Source: JBOGCH01 sp051656645
Lineage (GTDB): Bacteria > Bacteroidota > Bacteroidia > Bacteroidales > Marinifilaceae
Assembly: GCA_051656645.1 (NCBI GenBank)
Contig: JBOGCH010000042.1
Coordinates: forward strand, 62,001-126,000
Direction: 5' to 3'
DNA: 64,000 bases
Every line of letters starts with the position of its first letter. Within the stretch, counting starts at the first letter, position 1. This document shows, in pieces, positions 26,969 to 37,054 of this stretch. Below the pieces are notes generated by a model. The model saw only the letters and a program-made list of their open reading frames with translations. It did no database searches and was not told where the DNA came from. A program made the translations under genes and the position numbers.

Positions 26969-29900
26969 TTATTTAATCTCCTCTAGCAGTAATTTAACGG
27001 TAGCCTCTAATTGAGGGTCGTTTCCTTTTACTGTTTCATTTGGAGTGTTGTAAACTTTTACATCCGGCTCCAACTGTAGATTCTCTAAGTAGTTACCATC
27101 CTTGTCCTTGATTCCAAGTTGTGGAATACCGAATACAATAGATTGGTCTATTTGATTTTCCCACCACACGGCTGTCATGGTTCCCGGTACAGGTGTCCCA
27201 ACCAATTTACCAATATTATTTTGGCGGTATGCCCATGGGAATCCATGTGCGTTACTGTAGTTGTTTTCGCTCATGATAACTGCCGATGGTTTGGTCCATT
27301 TAAATAATGGATCCTGCCCGATAAACTGTCCGCGAGGCATAAAGTCCGCATATTTCTTACCACTTAGTAGCGTTACTAGGTCATCATGCAACCAACCGCC
27401 ACCATTGGAACGTGTATCAACAACAACAGCTTTCTTGTTACGATATTCTCCCAGTAATTCAGAGAATACAGTACGGAAGCTAGGGCTATCCATTCCGCGA
27501 ATATGTACGTAACCAATTTGTCCGTCTGATAGTTTTTCAACAAGTTCTTTGCGTTTCAGTACCCAACGGTCATACAACATTCCACTTTCTTGTCCTGCAG
27601 ACATTGTATTTACGCTTAGCTCTCTTGCTTTACGTCCGTTTTTATTACATACAGTAATGGTTACTTTATTATTTGGTAAATGGCTAAGCATTTTATGTAC
27701 ATCATCGCCCGCTTTAATCTCTTCTCCGTTGATGTGAGTAATAATATCGCCTGCCTCAATGTCCAATCCGGGAACTGACAGTGGTCCTTTTTTAAGTACC
27801 TCGGCAATTTTTAATCCGTCACCCTTGTAGGTTTCGTCATAGAAAGCTCCAAATGCCCGTGTATTTGATTCGCCTCCTGGAGCGCTGTAACGAGCACCCG
27901 TGTGGGAAGCGTTAAGTTCACCAAGCATCTCACCAAGCAGGTCTGCGAAATCGTAGTTATTGTTGATGTGTGGCAAGAAACGCGCATAGGCATTTTTATA
28001 TCCTTCCCAATCAATTCCATGTATTTCAGGATCATAGAACTTATCTGTTACTTGTTGCCAAGCGTGGCTAAGGATATAAGCTCGTTCGTCTTTACGTTTC
28101 AACTCAAAAGGTGCATTGAACCCTTTGTTGTTTCCTTGACCATTGTGCACATTAATTTTGCGGATACCACCACCATGAAGTAAGTAAACAGTGTTTCCAT
28201 CCTTACTTAACTGTAGAGAGCCACCGCCAACACCTGGAGCAAGAACGCGTGTAGAACCATCTTTTAGGTTACGCACCCATAGATCTGAACCTGTAATGTA
28301 AAGTAGTCTTTCGGCATCTGGAGTAAGTACTTTAGCTCCAATATAGGTTGGATTAAATGTTAAACGTACCTTACGATCGCGAGCAGTTTCGAAGTCAATA
28401 TTGCTTAATCTACGCTTAGCTTCTTTCTTTTCCGCTTTGGTTTCACCTTCCTCTTCGCCTTTATCTTTACGTCCTTCGTTCTCTTTTTGTAAATGAAGGT
28501 CCTCCTTATTTAAGCGGAATTTATCCCATGCTTCATCTGTTAGGAACATTCCAAACACATCAAATTGAGATCCCCAACTACCGTGGCTTCTATAACCATT
28601 ACGGTCAGACACCCACAAAATAGCTTCTCCATTCATTGCCCATGTAGGCGCCTGGTCTGAATATCCGCTTCGTGTAAGATTATGAATCTCACCGCTACCG
28701 TCTGCTTTCACCATGGCAACATCGTTATTCTGCCATCCTCCTTTTTCGAAGAATTTTACCAATATCCACTCGCTGTTTGGCGACCATTCATAGGTTTGAT
28801 CTCCATCTGCATATGAATAATTATATTCTGCTGGAAGTACTGTGCGCTCTTTACCTGATTTCAAATCCATTACCACCAGTTCCGTACGATTTTTAAGGTA
28901 GGCTATTTCTTTTCCATTAGGCGCGTAAGCTGGTTGGAAATGAGGCGCCATACCTTTAGTAAGTTGTTTCTCAGACATTTTTTTTGCATAAGTAAACAGC
29001 TTATCATCGTCGTTGTCAAGCGTCATTTGATAGATTTGCCACTGACCATCTCTTTCGCCCGAGTAGATTAGTGAGCGTCCGTCAGGAGAGAAACTAACAT
29101 TGCGCTCTTGTTGCGGAGTGTTTGTGATGCGATTGGTTGTATTATATTCTGTCGAAGTTACAAATACATCACCTCTAAGGACAAACGCAATTTCATTACC
29201 ATTTGGTGAAAGTGCTATTGCCGATGCACCGTTGCTCCAGTTGTGATACTCAACTTCACGTTCCAACTCATCTGCCGTAAGTGTTACATTTATCTTTTGA
29301 GGTTGTTTTCCCTCTTTTAAAGTATAAAGTTCTCCATCGTACGCATAACAAAGCACATTATTATTGCTTTGTGATAGGAAACGTACCGGGTGTGTTGTAT
29401 GGCTTGTTACTTGCGTAATATTTGTAGGGTTGTTTAGTGGCAACTTACAGATATTAAACGTTCCAAAACGTTCGCTTAGGAAATAGATATCATTGTCATT
29501 GTTGGTAAAAATAGGATCACGGTCCTCTACCTCACCGTTTGTAATATTTGTATATTTATCTGCTTTAGCATCGTACATCCATACATCACGACATACTGAT
29601 GATTTGTGATGTTTACGCCATTGATCCTCATATCCTTTATTGTCATAATAAACAATACGATTACCATCCTTACTGAAGCTTATTGAACTAGCATCGAAAG
29701 TTAAGAATTGCTCCTGGCGTCCTCCTTCAACAGGAATAGAGTATACCTGTCCTTGACGCGGAAACTCAGAGAAATCCTTAGACGGCATAATATTGGCTTT
29801 GAAAACAATACGCTTACCATCGGGAGTAAAAGTTACAGGTACTTCGTTACCGGAGTGAAAAGTAACTTGTTTTGGCGTTCCACCAACTGCAGAAACTGTA

Positions 29901-30178
29901 TAAATATCCATGCCACCTTGTCGTGCTGAACCGAAAGCAATGGTTTTGCTATCTGGCGACCAAACTGGATAATTGTCGTAAGCCGGATGAGATGTAAGCA
30001 ATTTAGCCTCACCACCTGCTGTAGGCACTGTATAGATATTGCCTTTATAACTAAAAGCTACCGTTGTTCCGTCTGGAGAGATGGTTGGGTATCTCATCCA
30101 TAACGGTTCGGTCTGTGCGCATAACGTCTTACCTATACACAATAGTATAAGCAGAGATAAAATACGATTGACGAACAT
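26969..30178 (-). CDS. Secreted tricorn-like S41 protease
   Basis: 1069 residues with a signal peptide at 1-21. A long beta-propeller region (about 25-650) has repeated TolB-like blades (S-P-D-G-T-T-V-A-F, W-S-P-D-S-K-T-I-A-F, F-T-P-D-G-K-R-I-V-F, F-S-P-D-G-R-S-L-I-Y). A charged Glu/Lys-rich linker follows, then the core with L-N-A-S-H-T-G (helper His), a PDZ-like stretch (D-I-E-A-G-D-I-I-T-H-I-N-G), and an S41 domain with D-T-R-S-N-G-G-G-W-L and the candidate serine in M-S-E-N-N-Y-S-N-A-H-G. This layout matches tricorn-type peptidases that trim peptides; here it would act in the periplasm. Monocistronic, with a -7 element upstream and a terminator downstream. Confidence 0.9.
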   Translation of the reverse strand: MFVNRILSLLILLCIGKTLCAQTEPLWMRYPTISPDGTTVAFSYKGNIYTVPTAGGEAKLLTSHPAYDNYPVWSPDSKTIAFGSARQGGMDIYTVSAVGGTPKQVTFHSGNEVPVTFTPDGKRIVFKANIMPSKDFSEFPRQGQVYSIPVEGGRQEQFLTFDASSISFSKDGNRIVYYDNKGYEDQWRKHHKSSVCRDVWMYDAKADKYTNITNGEVEDRDPIFTNNDNDIYFLSERFGTFNICKLPLNNPTNITQVTSHTTHPVRFLSQSNNNVLCYAYDGELYTLKEGKQPQKINVTLTADELEREVEYHNWSNGASAIALSPNGNEIAFVLRGDVFVTSTEYNTTNRITNTPQQERNVSFSPDGRSLIYSGERDGQWQIYQMTLDNDDDKLFTYAKKMSEKQLTKGMAPHFQPAYAPNGKEIAYLKNRTELVVMDLKSGKERTVLPAEYNYSYADGDQTYEWSPNSEWILVKFFEKGGWQNNDVAMVKADGSGEIHNLTRSGYSDQAPTWAMNGEAILWVSDRNGYRSHGSWGSQFDVFGMFLTDEAWDKFRLNKEDLHLQKENEGRKDKGEEEGETKAEKKEAKRRLSNIDFETARDRKVRLTFNPTYIGAKVLTPDAERLLYITGSDLWVRNLKDGSTRVLAPGVGGGSLQLSKDGNTVYLLHGGGIRKINVHNGQGNNKGFNAPFELKRKDERAYILSHAWQQVTDKFYDPEIHGIDWEGYKNAYARFLPHINNNYDFADLLGEMLGELNASHTGARYSAPGGESNTRAFGAFYDETYKGDGLKIAEVLKKGPLSVPGLDIEAGDIITHINGEEIKAGDDVHKMLSHLPNNKVTITVCNKNGRKARELSVNTMSAGQESGMLYDRWVLKRKELVEKLSDGQIGYVHIRGMDSPSFRTVFSELLGEYRNKKAVVVDTRSNGGGWLHDDLVTLLSGKKYADFMPRGQFIGQDPLFKWTKPSAVIMSENNYSNAHGFPWAYRQNNIGKLVGTPVPGTMTAVWWENQIDQSIVFGIPQLGIKDKDGNYLENLQLEPDVKVYNTPNETVKGNDPQLEATVKLLLEEIK

Positions 30179-30221
30179 AATTTTATGGGTATTAATTATA
30201 ATAATATTATTTATTCTAACA

Positions 30222-30229
30222 CAAAGCTA
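30222..30229 (-). promoter_or_regulatory. Candidate -7 element (TAGCTTTG) for the tricorn-like gene
   Basis: The minus strand reads TAGCTTTG, a full TAnnTTTG match, about 44 bp before the ATG. No clear -33 box. Confidence 0.4.
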
Positions 30230-30354
30230 TCCGATTTGCAATATTACTAAGAACTTTTTTCTTTATTATTAAAAAAATAATAAAATAGCTCTTCTCTTCA
30301 CTATAATTACTTAATTTGTATGAGGATACGAATTACTTTAATAACACAACCAAT

Positions 30355-30888
30355 ATGCAAGAAGAAAACAAAGATCACCCGTTAGCCCTGTTCAAATATT
30401 GCCCTAAATGCGGCTCAGAGCATTTTTATATAAATAATGAGAAGTCAAAAAAGTGCGGAGACTGTGGATTTATATACTATTTTAATCCATCTGCCGCCGT
30501 TGTTGCGTTAATACGTAATAAAGCGGGAGAATTACTAGTAGCGCGCCGTGCCAATAATCCGGGAAAAGGTATGCTAGATATGCCGGGTGGCTTTGTCGAC
30601 ATGGATGAAAGTGGCGAGGAGGCTGTTACTCGAGAGGTAAAAGAGGAAACCGGTTTAACGGTAAAAGACCCGAGGTTCTTATTTTCCATTCCAAACATCT
30701 ACCCGTACTCCGGCTTTGTTGTACATACCGTTGATATGTTTTACGAATGCCACGTAGATTGTTTTGATGACGTGAAGGCGCAAGACGATGTTGATATGCT
30801 CGTTGCCCTGAAACCGGAAGATATTAATTGTAACGATTTTGCTTTTATATCCATCAAAGAAGGTTTAGAGCGTTATTTAAATAACTAG
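30355..30888 (+). CDS. Nudix hydrolase with N-terminal zinc ribbon
   Basis: 177 residues from the ATG at 30355. The frame reaches back to a TTG at 30316, but a TTAATTTG near-promoter overlaps that codon. A zinc ribbon (C-P-K-C...C-G-D-C, within about 15-45) precedes a complete Nudix box, G-G-F-V-D-M-D-E...R-E-V-K-E-E-T-G-L, matching Gx5Ex7REUxEExGU. Such enzymes hydrolyse nucleoside-diphosphate derivatives; zinc-ribbon members include NADH pyrophosphatase-like enzymes, though this is shorter than NudC. Single gene, closed by a strong bidirectional hairpin. Confidence 0.88.
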   Translation: MQEENKDHPLALFKYCPKCGSEHFYINNEKSKKCGDCGFIYYFNPSAAVVALIRNKAGELLVARRANNPGKGMLDMPGGFVDMDESGEEAVTREVKEETGLTVKDPRFLFSIPNIYPYSGFVVHTVDMFYECHVDCFDDVKAQDDVDMLVALKPEDINCNDFAFISIKEGLERYLNN

Positions 30889-30890
30889 AT

Positions 30891-30948
30891 TTTACTAAGA
30901 ACAAAGAGGCGCCCGGAAAATTCCAGGCGCCTCTTTGTTCTTAGTAAA
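30891..30948. terminator. Bidirectional terminator with a 23-bp perfect stem
   Basis: 30891-30913 pairs perfectly with 30926-30948 (core AAAGAGGCGCC/GGCGCCTCTTT). It lies between the convergent Nudix gene and the V-ATPase operon and can stop both. Confidence 0.9.
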
Positions 30949-30956
30949 GATTACTA

Positions 30957-31406
30957 TTAAGCAATAGAAGTACTTACCATAAATGTTGCTGCAACAGCAA
31001 CGATAGCGTAAAGCTCAGGGAATACGGCAAGGATTAGTGTACGTCCAAAAACGTCATAACCTGCACCGATACCAATGATACCGTTAGCACAAACTTGTCC
31101 TTGACGGATAGAAGAGAATAATCCCACAAAACCTAAAGCAAGTCCACAACCAAATACCGCAGATGCTTGTGTCCAAGTAATTTCAGGTGTTAATACACCT
31201 TGAAGAAGGAAGTATCCTAAAAATCCGTATAATCCTTGAGTTCCAGGTAGCGCACAAAGCACCATATAGTTACCAAATGCCTCGTCGTTTTTCTTTAACG
31301 CACCAACAGTTGCATTACCACCAATAGTTACACCATAAGCACTACCAATACCTGCAAGTCCTAACATTAAGCCAAATCCAATATAAGCTAATACAATAGG
31401 TTCCAT
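30957..31406 (-). CDS. ntpK: V/A-type ATPase rotor subunit K (c-ring)
   Basis: 149 residues with four membrane helices (two hairpins), the usual V-type double-hairpin proteolipid. The ion-binding residues are visible: L53-P-G-T56-Q57-G-L-Y-G-F in helix 2, R-Q102-G in helix 3 and the carboxylate E131 in F-P-E-L-Y-A. These correspond to Leu61, Thr64, Gln65, Gln110 and Glu139 of the sodium-binding NtpK of Enterococcus hirae, which suggests sodium rather than proton coupling. Last gene of the operon, 39 bp after subunit I. Confidence 0.92.
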   Translation of the reverse strand: MEPIVLAYIGFGLMLGLAGIGSAYGVTIGGNATVGALKKNDEAFGNYMVLCALPGTQGLYGFLGYFLLQGVLTPEITWTQASAVFGCGLALGFVGLFSSIRQGQVCANGIIGIGAGYDVFGRTLILAVFPELYAIVAVAATFMVSTSIA

Positions 31407-31445
31407 AATTCAAATTTTATTTTATTATTAATTTATTAAATGTAA

Positions 31446-33251
31446 TTATTGCTCTTCCGAGCGTACTTTTAGAGGGGTATATTTCTTTCCGCCCCCTTCA
31501 AAGCCTGAATTCTTATAGAATTCCACAAAAGTTAAACGCATTGGATGCACAAAGGAACCTAAACCGGCAATAAACAGGTTTATTCCATGTCCAAACAACA
31601 AGATAATAATCATAAGCAACTGACTTACCACCGGCACATCGCCTGTGTTCATTGCCAAATCATTAAACACCAATCCTAGTACAGAACTTGAAATTCCTAA
31701 CGCAAACAGACGGATATAAGAAAGTACATCGCCTAACAGTCCGGTTACCATGTTGTAACTGTCCCATAAACCTGCACCGATGTTTACAAATACATTACGA
31801 CGAATGTTATTAAGAAGAAGGATAAGCACTCCTCCAACGCCTAACACACACCACAATAGGATATCTGTATTCATTCCGTACTCTTTTGATAGGAGATAGC
31901 TAGTTCCTCCACCAAGGATAAGCACTAACCATCCAATAGTACTAAGTGACGCTGCAAAGCCATATTGGCGCGATAAATTTACAACTTTCAGGAACATACC
32001 AAATATAATTTGGACACATCCTAAAATTAACGCCAAATTAAATAGCTGTTGCGAATCAAGCATAAACATTCGCAATCTCTCTACCCAAGGTATTTGAACA
32101 TCAAGTAACTGAATCCCAAAGAATGTTCCACTTACAATACCCATAATTACTGTCGAAGCTCCCAACCATTGCGCCAAAGAAAGTATTGGTTTCATTGAAG
32201 GTTTAGCTTTAAACTTAAAGATGGTTATTGCCACCAATATAAGCAAACCATATCCAGAGTCTCCCAAGCAAAGCCCAAAAAACAATAGGAAGAAGGGTGC
32301 AAAGAATGGCGTTAAGTCCAACTCTCTGTAATTTGGTAAAGCATATAGCTCGCCTATAAATTCAAACAACTTTGCAAACTTGTTATTCTTTAACTTAATT
32401 GGCGGGTTATCTTGCAATGTTGGCTCGCTAAGCTCATAATATGCATCCTGTTGTTGTAACCAGTTAACGGTTTCGCCTTCTATCTCGGCAGGAACCCAAC
32501 CTTCGAGTCCAACAACTTTATTGTCAACATATTCTGCACGCGATGTGTCTATACGCAACAAATCGGCATTTTCCAGCAACTCTATTCTGTAAGCATTAAG
32601 CTTCTTCATGGCATCGCCAGCAATAGAGTCAAGATAAGCGTTTACATCAGCTTTTTCTATCTCTAAACGCTTGATTTCCTCGTTAAGCTCCTCCGATGAC
32701 ATGACAGGAAAAACAAATTCCTCCGCCTCAATATCAATAGGCTCGCCTACCGGAACTATAGCTCCGAAATAACGCTGTCCTTTTGCCGATGCAACATCAA
32801 AAAGGTTATACTTATCCTCCCACTCCGGCATATATTTCTTATCCGGAGCAATGAAGAAGCGCATATCCCATCCTGCTTCATTTATTCCCTGCAATTCGCG
32901 TCGAGGAAGTTCTCCCCATGGTTCATAAAGAATCTTATCTTTGCGAGCCGTTGCTACTGTCTGATTTATTTGTTCAATACGTTGAACTTTATCGTCAATA
33001 AGAGCAATTAACTCTGGTCCATTCTCTTTAACCGTGATTTGATGATCCGTATCCATACGCCTATCCATCAAACGTGCACGTTCCCGAACACGTTTAATTA
33101 AAAGCAACGTATCTTTCAGTTTCTCATCCTCAGCCGCTACCTTTTTGTTTTCATGTATGTGAACCACACCCAGTTCTCTTAATTTTAAGAGAAAGTTCTG
33201 ATAATCCTTATGGAAAATCAGTAGGGTCATTTTTTTCATAGGTACTATCAT
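31446..33251 (-). CDS. ntpI: V/A-type ATPase membrane stator subunit I (a-like)
   Basis: 601 residues. The N-terminal half (about 1-300) is cytoplasmic with helical, charged stretches (stalk arms). The C-terminal half has seven to eight membrane helices, with the conserved F-F-L-L-F-F-G-L-C-L-G-D-S-G-Y-G-L-L and L-G-D-V-L-S-Y-I-R-L-F-A-L-G motifs; the Arg of the latter faces the rotor carboxylate. It forms the ion half-channels with subunit K. It overlaps the stop of subunit D by 4 bp. Confidence 0.93.
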   Translation of the reverse strand: MIVPMKKMTLLIFHKDYQNFLLKLRELGVVHIHENKKVAAEDEKLKDTLLLIKRVRERARLMDRRMDTDHQITVKENGPELIALIDDKVQRIEQINQTVATARKDKILYEPWGELPRRELQGINEAGWDMRFFIAPDKKYMPEWEDKYNLFDVASAKGQRYFGAIVPVGEPIDIEAEEFVFPVMSSEELNEEIKRLEIEKADVNAYLDSIAGDAMKKLNAYRIELLENADLLRIDTSRAEYVDNKVVGLEGWVPAEIEGETVNWLQQQDAYYELSEPTLQDNPPIKLKNNKFAKLFEFIGELYALPNYRELDLTPFFAPFFLLFFGLCLGDSGYGLLILVAITIFKFKAKPSMKPILSLAQWLGASTVIMGIVSGTFFGIQLLDVQIPWVERLRMFMLDSQQLFNLALILGCVQIIFGMFLKVVNLSRQYGFAASLSTIGWLVLILGGGTSYLLSKEYGMNTDILLWCVLGVGGVLILLLNNIRRNVFVNIGAGLWDSYNMVTGLLGDVLSYIRLFALGISSSVLGLVFNDLAMNTGDVPVVSQLLMIIILLFGHGINLFIAGLGSFVHPMRLTFVEFYKNSGFEGGGKKYTPLKVRSEEQ

Positions 33252-33847
33252 ACTTCGGCCTCCATCGATTTACGGGTTTTTACAATCTTCTGTGCAGACT
33301 TTGACAAGTTCTCCTCATCCTCTAAGAAACGTTTAATCTTCCTAATAGCTTCTTGGAAACCTGGAATCTGCACTTTCTCATATAAGTTCACCTTCTGCGT
33401 TGTTTTTTTACGCGCTCTGTCTAAGAGTTCCATTTTACGAATATATAACTCTCGCTCAAGCGCAATATCTACAACCTGTTTGATGTACTGAATCCCGTCA
33501 AGGAACCATCCTGGCGCATTAAATAAGCTAAACTCTTTAATGTCATACTCCACACTTTCAAGTACCGGAGTACGCACACCTGCAATCTTTTTAACCGACA
33601 TTTTCACTTCCTTAATGGTTAAGATATCTGTCTGATACTCATCATAAAGTTGTAACATATCGCCAATAGAATCCAGTATACCATTGAATTTATCATTAAA
33701 ATCGTCGGCATCAGTTTTTGCTTTCTTCACTTCAGCGCGAAGGGCAGATTCCTTATTCTTGATGGTAGGCAAAGCTCTCACACGGGTCTTTAACTGTTTG
33801 TCAAGTCCCTGTAGCGATGTTTTATTATATTGAAATTTTATTGCCAT
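33248..33847 (-). CDS. ntpD: V/A-type ATPase central stalk subunit D
   Basis: 199 residues, mainly two long helices at the ends (about 5-75 and 135-199) that form the rotating shaft inside the A3B3 ring. N-terminal F-Q-Y-N-K-T-S-L and the late R-x-K-x-x-Q-K-V-N-L-Y-E-K-V-Q-I-P fit subunit D. It has a 33-bp gap from subunit B and a 4-bp overlap with subunit I. Confidence 0.88.
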   Translation of the reverse strand: MAIKFQYNKTSLQGLDKQLKTRVRALPTIKNKESALRAEVKKAKTDADDFNDKFNGILDSIGDMLQLYDEYQTDILTIKEVKMSVKKIAGVRTPVLESVEYDIKEFSLFNAPGWFLDGIQYIKQVVDIALERELYIRKMELLDRARKKTTQKVNLYEKVQIPGFQEAIRKIKRFLEDEENLSKSAQKIVKTRKSMEAEV

Positions 33848-33880
33848 ACCTGTTCTTCATTTTATTAATTCAAGGAGCTA

Positions 33881-35206
33881 TTACTCCTCGTCATAATGAC
33901 CAAATTCTTCAATAATTTCTGCTTTGATACCTAATTCCGCCTTAGTAAAATAGGTACGGAACAAACGCCAAGCAGTGTCAAGCATCTCAGTAATTGATAT
34001 ATTTACATCAATTGCCAACAACTCATTAGCATAGTCCTTAGCAAACTCTAAAGTACGATGGTCATAATCCGTTAAGTCGAAACCATTTTCCAGTTTTGTA
34101 CGCGCATTCGCAGCATCAGCATATAAACGGACTGCCGCATTCATTACTTGCGGGTGATCCTTACGTGTCTTTTTACCAATTACCAACTGTTTCAAACGTG
34201 ATAGACTTCGGAACGGATCGACAATTACTTTACCAATTTCAGTATCCTTACGTAGGAACAACTGACCCTCCGTAATGTAACCTGTATTATCTGGGATAGC
34301 ATGTGTAATGTCACCACCCGATAACGTAGTCACGGCCACAATAGTAATAGAACCTCCCGCAGGGAATTGCACCGCTTTTTCATAAATCTTCGCCAAATCC
34401 GAATATAATGATCCAGGCATTGAATCCTTCGATGGGATCTGGTCCATACGGTTAGATACAATACTCAATGCATCCGCATAAAGGGTCATGTCTGTTAAAA
34501 GGACAAGTACTTTTTCATTCTTCTCAACAGCAAAATATTCAGCTGCAGTCAAAGCCATATCCGGTACAAGCAAACGCTCAACCGGAGGAGCTTCCGTAGT
34601 GTTTACAAAACTTACAATACGATCAAGTACCCCTGCATTGTCAAACAGATTTTTGAAATACAAATAGTCATCATTAGTAAGTCCCATACCACCTAGAATG
34701 ATACGGTCAGTTTTAGCGCGTAAAGCCACATTCGCCATTACCTGATTATAAGGCTGATCCGGGTCAGCGAAAAATGGTATTTTTTGTCCCGACACCAAAG
34801 TGTTGTTAAGGTCAATACCTGCAATCCCTGTCGCAATCAACTCCGAAGGTTGTTTACGTCTTACAGGATTCACCGATGGACCACCAATTTCTACTTCCTC
34901 ACCGTCAACCGATGGACCGCCATCAATTGGATCACCAAATGCGTTAAAGAAACGACCACATAAATCATCGCTCACTTTTAAGGTAGGTGCTTTTCCAAGA
35001 AAAGTTACTTCCGCATTTGTCGGAATTCCTTCTGTTCCGGAGAATACCTGCAATGTTATATCATCGCCCCATATTTTTACCACCTGAGCTAAACGACCAT
35101 TTACAATCGCTAACTCATCATTCCCAACTCCTTGCGCCTTTAGCGTACAAGTAGCTTTGGTAATTTGGGTTATTTTTGTATATACTTTTTGAAAAGCTAA
35201 ACTCAT
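33881..35206 (-). CDS. ntpB: V/A-type ATPase non-catalytic subunit B
   Basis: 441 residues of the alpha/beta ATPase superfamily. The P-loop is degenerate (I-P-F-F-A-D-P-D-Q-P-Y), as expected for the regulatory B subunit. S-M-P-G-S-L-Y-S-D and the arginine-finger region R-S-L-S-R-L are present. Forms the hexamer with subunit A. 41 bp after subunit A. Confidence 0.94.
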   Translation of the reverse strand: MSLAFQKVYTKITQITKATCTLKAQGVGNDELAIVNGRLAQVVKIWGDDITLQVFSGTEGIPTNAEVTFLGKAPTLKVSDDLCGRFFNAFGDPIDGGPSVDGEEVEIGGPSVNPVRRKQPSELIATGIAGIDLNNTLVSGQKIPFFADPDQPYNQVMANVALRAKTDRIILGGMGLTNDDYLYFKNLFDNAGVLDRIVSFVNTTEAPPVERLLVPDMALTAAEYFAVEKNEKVLVLLTDMTLYADALSIVSNRMDQIPSKDSMPGSLYSDLAKIYEKAVQFPAGGSITIVAVTTLSGGDITHAIPDNTGYITEGQLFLRKDTEIGKVIVDPFRSLSRLKQLVIGKKTRKDHPQVMNAAVRLYADAANARTKLENGFDLTDYDHRTLEFAKDYANELLAIDVNISITEMLDTAWRLFRTYFTKAELGIKAEIIEEFGHYDEE

Positions 35207-35247
35207 AGTTAATTCACTTTAAATCTCTTGATACTTTCTTTGACAGA

Positions 35248-37005
35248 TTACCTTTTTCTTTCAGCGATTATGTCATTAACCTCTTTCTCATGCTCAGCGA
35301 ACTTATCCGATTTAAACTCCGAATAGTTCATCTGTTTAAAGGCATTGATTAAACGCTTGAAGTATGGGTTAACCTCCTCAAACGAATCAAAGAAGTAGTT
35401 TGAACGGATCACATCCAACACTTTATCCAACATGTACTTCTGTCTCTCCATCTGACATGAACCGTCAATATCATCAAAAGCATCTTGTTGCAAAATAACG
35501 AAGTCAATTAACTCACCCTTCCAGAACACTAAATGATACTCCAATGGTACACCATCGTCACCAAGGATATCAATCTGCTCAGCAGTCTCTCTACTTCGCA
35601 CTAGCATATTACGGGCCTCATTAACACCGTCAATCCAGTTCTCTGATATATTTTTCTTTGCATATGCAACAAACTCAGGATACTCTAAATATTTAGAATA
35701 AGAGTCTAACGTATCAATTGCCGGATAACGTTTTGCATCGGCACGTGGTTGAGAAAGCGCATAGAAACAACGAGCCACTTTTTTAGTCGACTCTGTTACC
35801 GGCTCTTTAAGGTTACCACCTGCTGGCGATACGGTTCCAATAAATGTTACCGATCCTGTTTTGCCGTTATTTAAATACACCATCCCTGCACGAGAATAGA
35901 AGTTAGAGATGATAGCCGAAAGGTCTACAGGGAACGCATCCTGTCCAGGTAGCTCTTCCATACGGTTGGACATCTCACGTAATGCTTGTGCCCAACGAGA
36001 AGTAGAATCGGCAAGTAGCAACACTTTCATTCCCATAGCACGATAGTATTCACCAATCGTCATAGCCGTATAAACAGAAGCCTCACGTGCAGCTACGGGC
36101 ATATTACTTGTATTCGCGATAATCGTTGTACGCTCAAATAATTTACGCCCAGAACGTGGGTCATCAAGCTCTGGGAACTCTGTAAAGATTTCTACAACCT
36201 CATTAGCACGCTCTCCGCAGGCTGCCATAATCACAACATCAACATTGGCGTGACGTGCCAAAGCATGTTGTAATACCGTTTTACCAGTACCAAACGGACC
36301 TGGAATAAATCCTGTACCGCCTTCAAGCATTGGGTTCATTGTATCGATTACGCGAACACCTGTCTCCATCTGAACAGCCGGACGTGGTTTATCAACATAA
36401 GCACGAATTGCCATTTTTACTGGCCATTTCTGCACCATTGTCAAATTATGTTCGTTGCCTTGCTCGTCTTTTACTACGGCAATAGTATCTTTAATTGTAT
36501 ATTCTCCTTCTGGAACAATTGAAACAACCGTATAAGTTCCGGTCATTTTAAATGGAACCATAATTTTATGATCCAACCAATTCTCCTTCACATTTGCTAT
36601 CCAATCCGCGCACTTTACAACATCCCCAGCTTTTACAAGTGGTGTAAATTTCCACGATTTGTCATCATCAAGCGGATTTGTATATTCACCACGCTTTAAG
36701 AATACACCTGTCATTTTATCAAGGTCATTTTGCAGACCATCAAAGTTCTTGGAAAGCAATCCGGGACCCAATGACACTTCTAGCATATGGTCCTCAAATT
36801 CAACTTCCGATCCCGGTTTCAGTCCACGCGTACTTTCAAATACCTGAACATAAGCAAGATCCCCAACCACCTTGATAACCTCTGCCATCAAGCTCTCTGT
36901 GCCCATGTGGATAAAGCATATCTCATTCTGAGATACCGGCCCCTCCACTTTTACAAGCACAAGGTTGGAAATAATACTATGAACTTTTCCGATAGTTTTA
37001 TTCAT
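35248..37005 (-). CDS. ntpA: V/A-type ATPase catalytic subunit A
   Basis: 585 residues. The Walker A motif G-P-F-G-T-G-K-T is at 236-243. The long non-homologous insert before it (about 115-190) is typical of V/A-type A subunits and absent from F-type beta. Walker B-like V-L-L-L-A-D-S-T-S-R-W and P-A-G-G follow. Hydrolyses or makes ATP at the A/B interface in the cytoplasm. 49 bp after the DUF2764 gene. Confidence 0.95.
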   Translation of the reverse strand: MNKTIGKVHSIISNLVLVKVEGPVSQNEICFIHMGTESLMAEVIKVVGDLAYVQVFESTRGLKPGSEVEFEDHMLEVSLGPGLLSKNFDGLQNDLDKMTGVFLKRGEYTNPLDDDKSWKFTPLVKAGDVVKCADWIANVKENWLDHKIMVPFKMTGTYTVVSIVPEGEYTIKDTIAVVKDEQGNEHNLTMVQKWPVKMAIRAYVDKPRPAVQMETGVRVIDTMNPMLEGGTGFIPGPFGTGKTVLQHALARHANVDVVIMAACGERANEVVEIFTEFPELDDPRSGRKLFERTTIIANTSNMPVAAREASVYTAMTIGEYYRAMGMKVLLLADSTSRWAQALREMSNRMEELPGQDAFPVDLSAIISNFYSRAGMVYLNNGKTGSVTFIGTVSPAGGNLKEPVTESTKKVARCFYALSQPRADAKRYPAIDTLDSYSKYLEYPEFVAYAKKNISENWIDGVNEARNMLVRSRETAEQIDILGDDGVPLEYHLVFWKGELIDFVILQQDAFDDIDGSCQMERQKYMLDKVLDVIRSNYFFDSFEEVNPYFKRLINAFKQMNYSEFKSDKFAEHEKEVNDIIAERKR

Positions 37006-37054
37006 TGTATATAACTTTTATATTTTTATCTTTCCACTAAGAGTGAATCAAACT

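Noticed and set aside
30316..30354. Longer Nudix start at 30316
   Set aside because: It is a TTG that overlaps a near-consensus -7 element; the ATG at 30355 fits the family.
30891..30948. The 23-bp perfect hairpin as a special repeat
   Set aside because: It lies exactly between two convergent stop codons with GC core and A/T flanks, so a bidirectional terminator explains it.
33881..35206. F-type ATP synthase alpha or beta subunits
   Set aside because: The degenerate P-loop in B, the long insert in A and the presence of D, E, I and K show a V/A-type enzyme.
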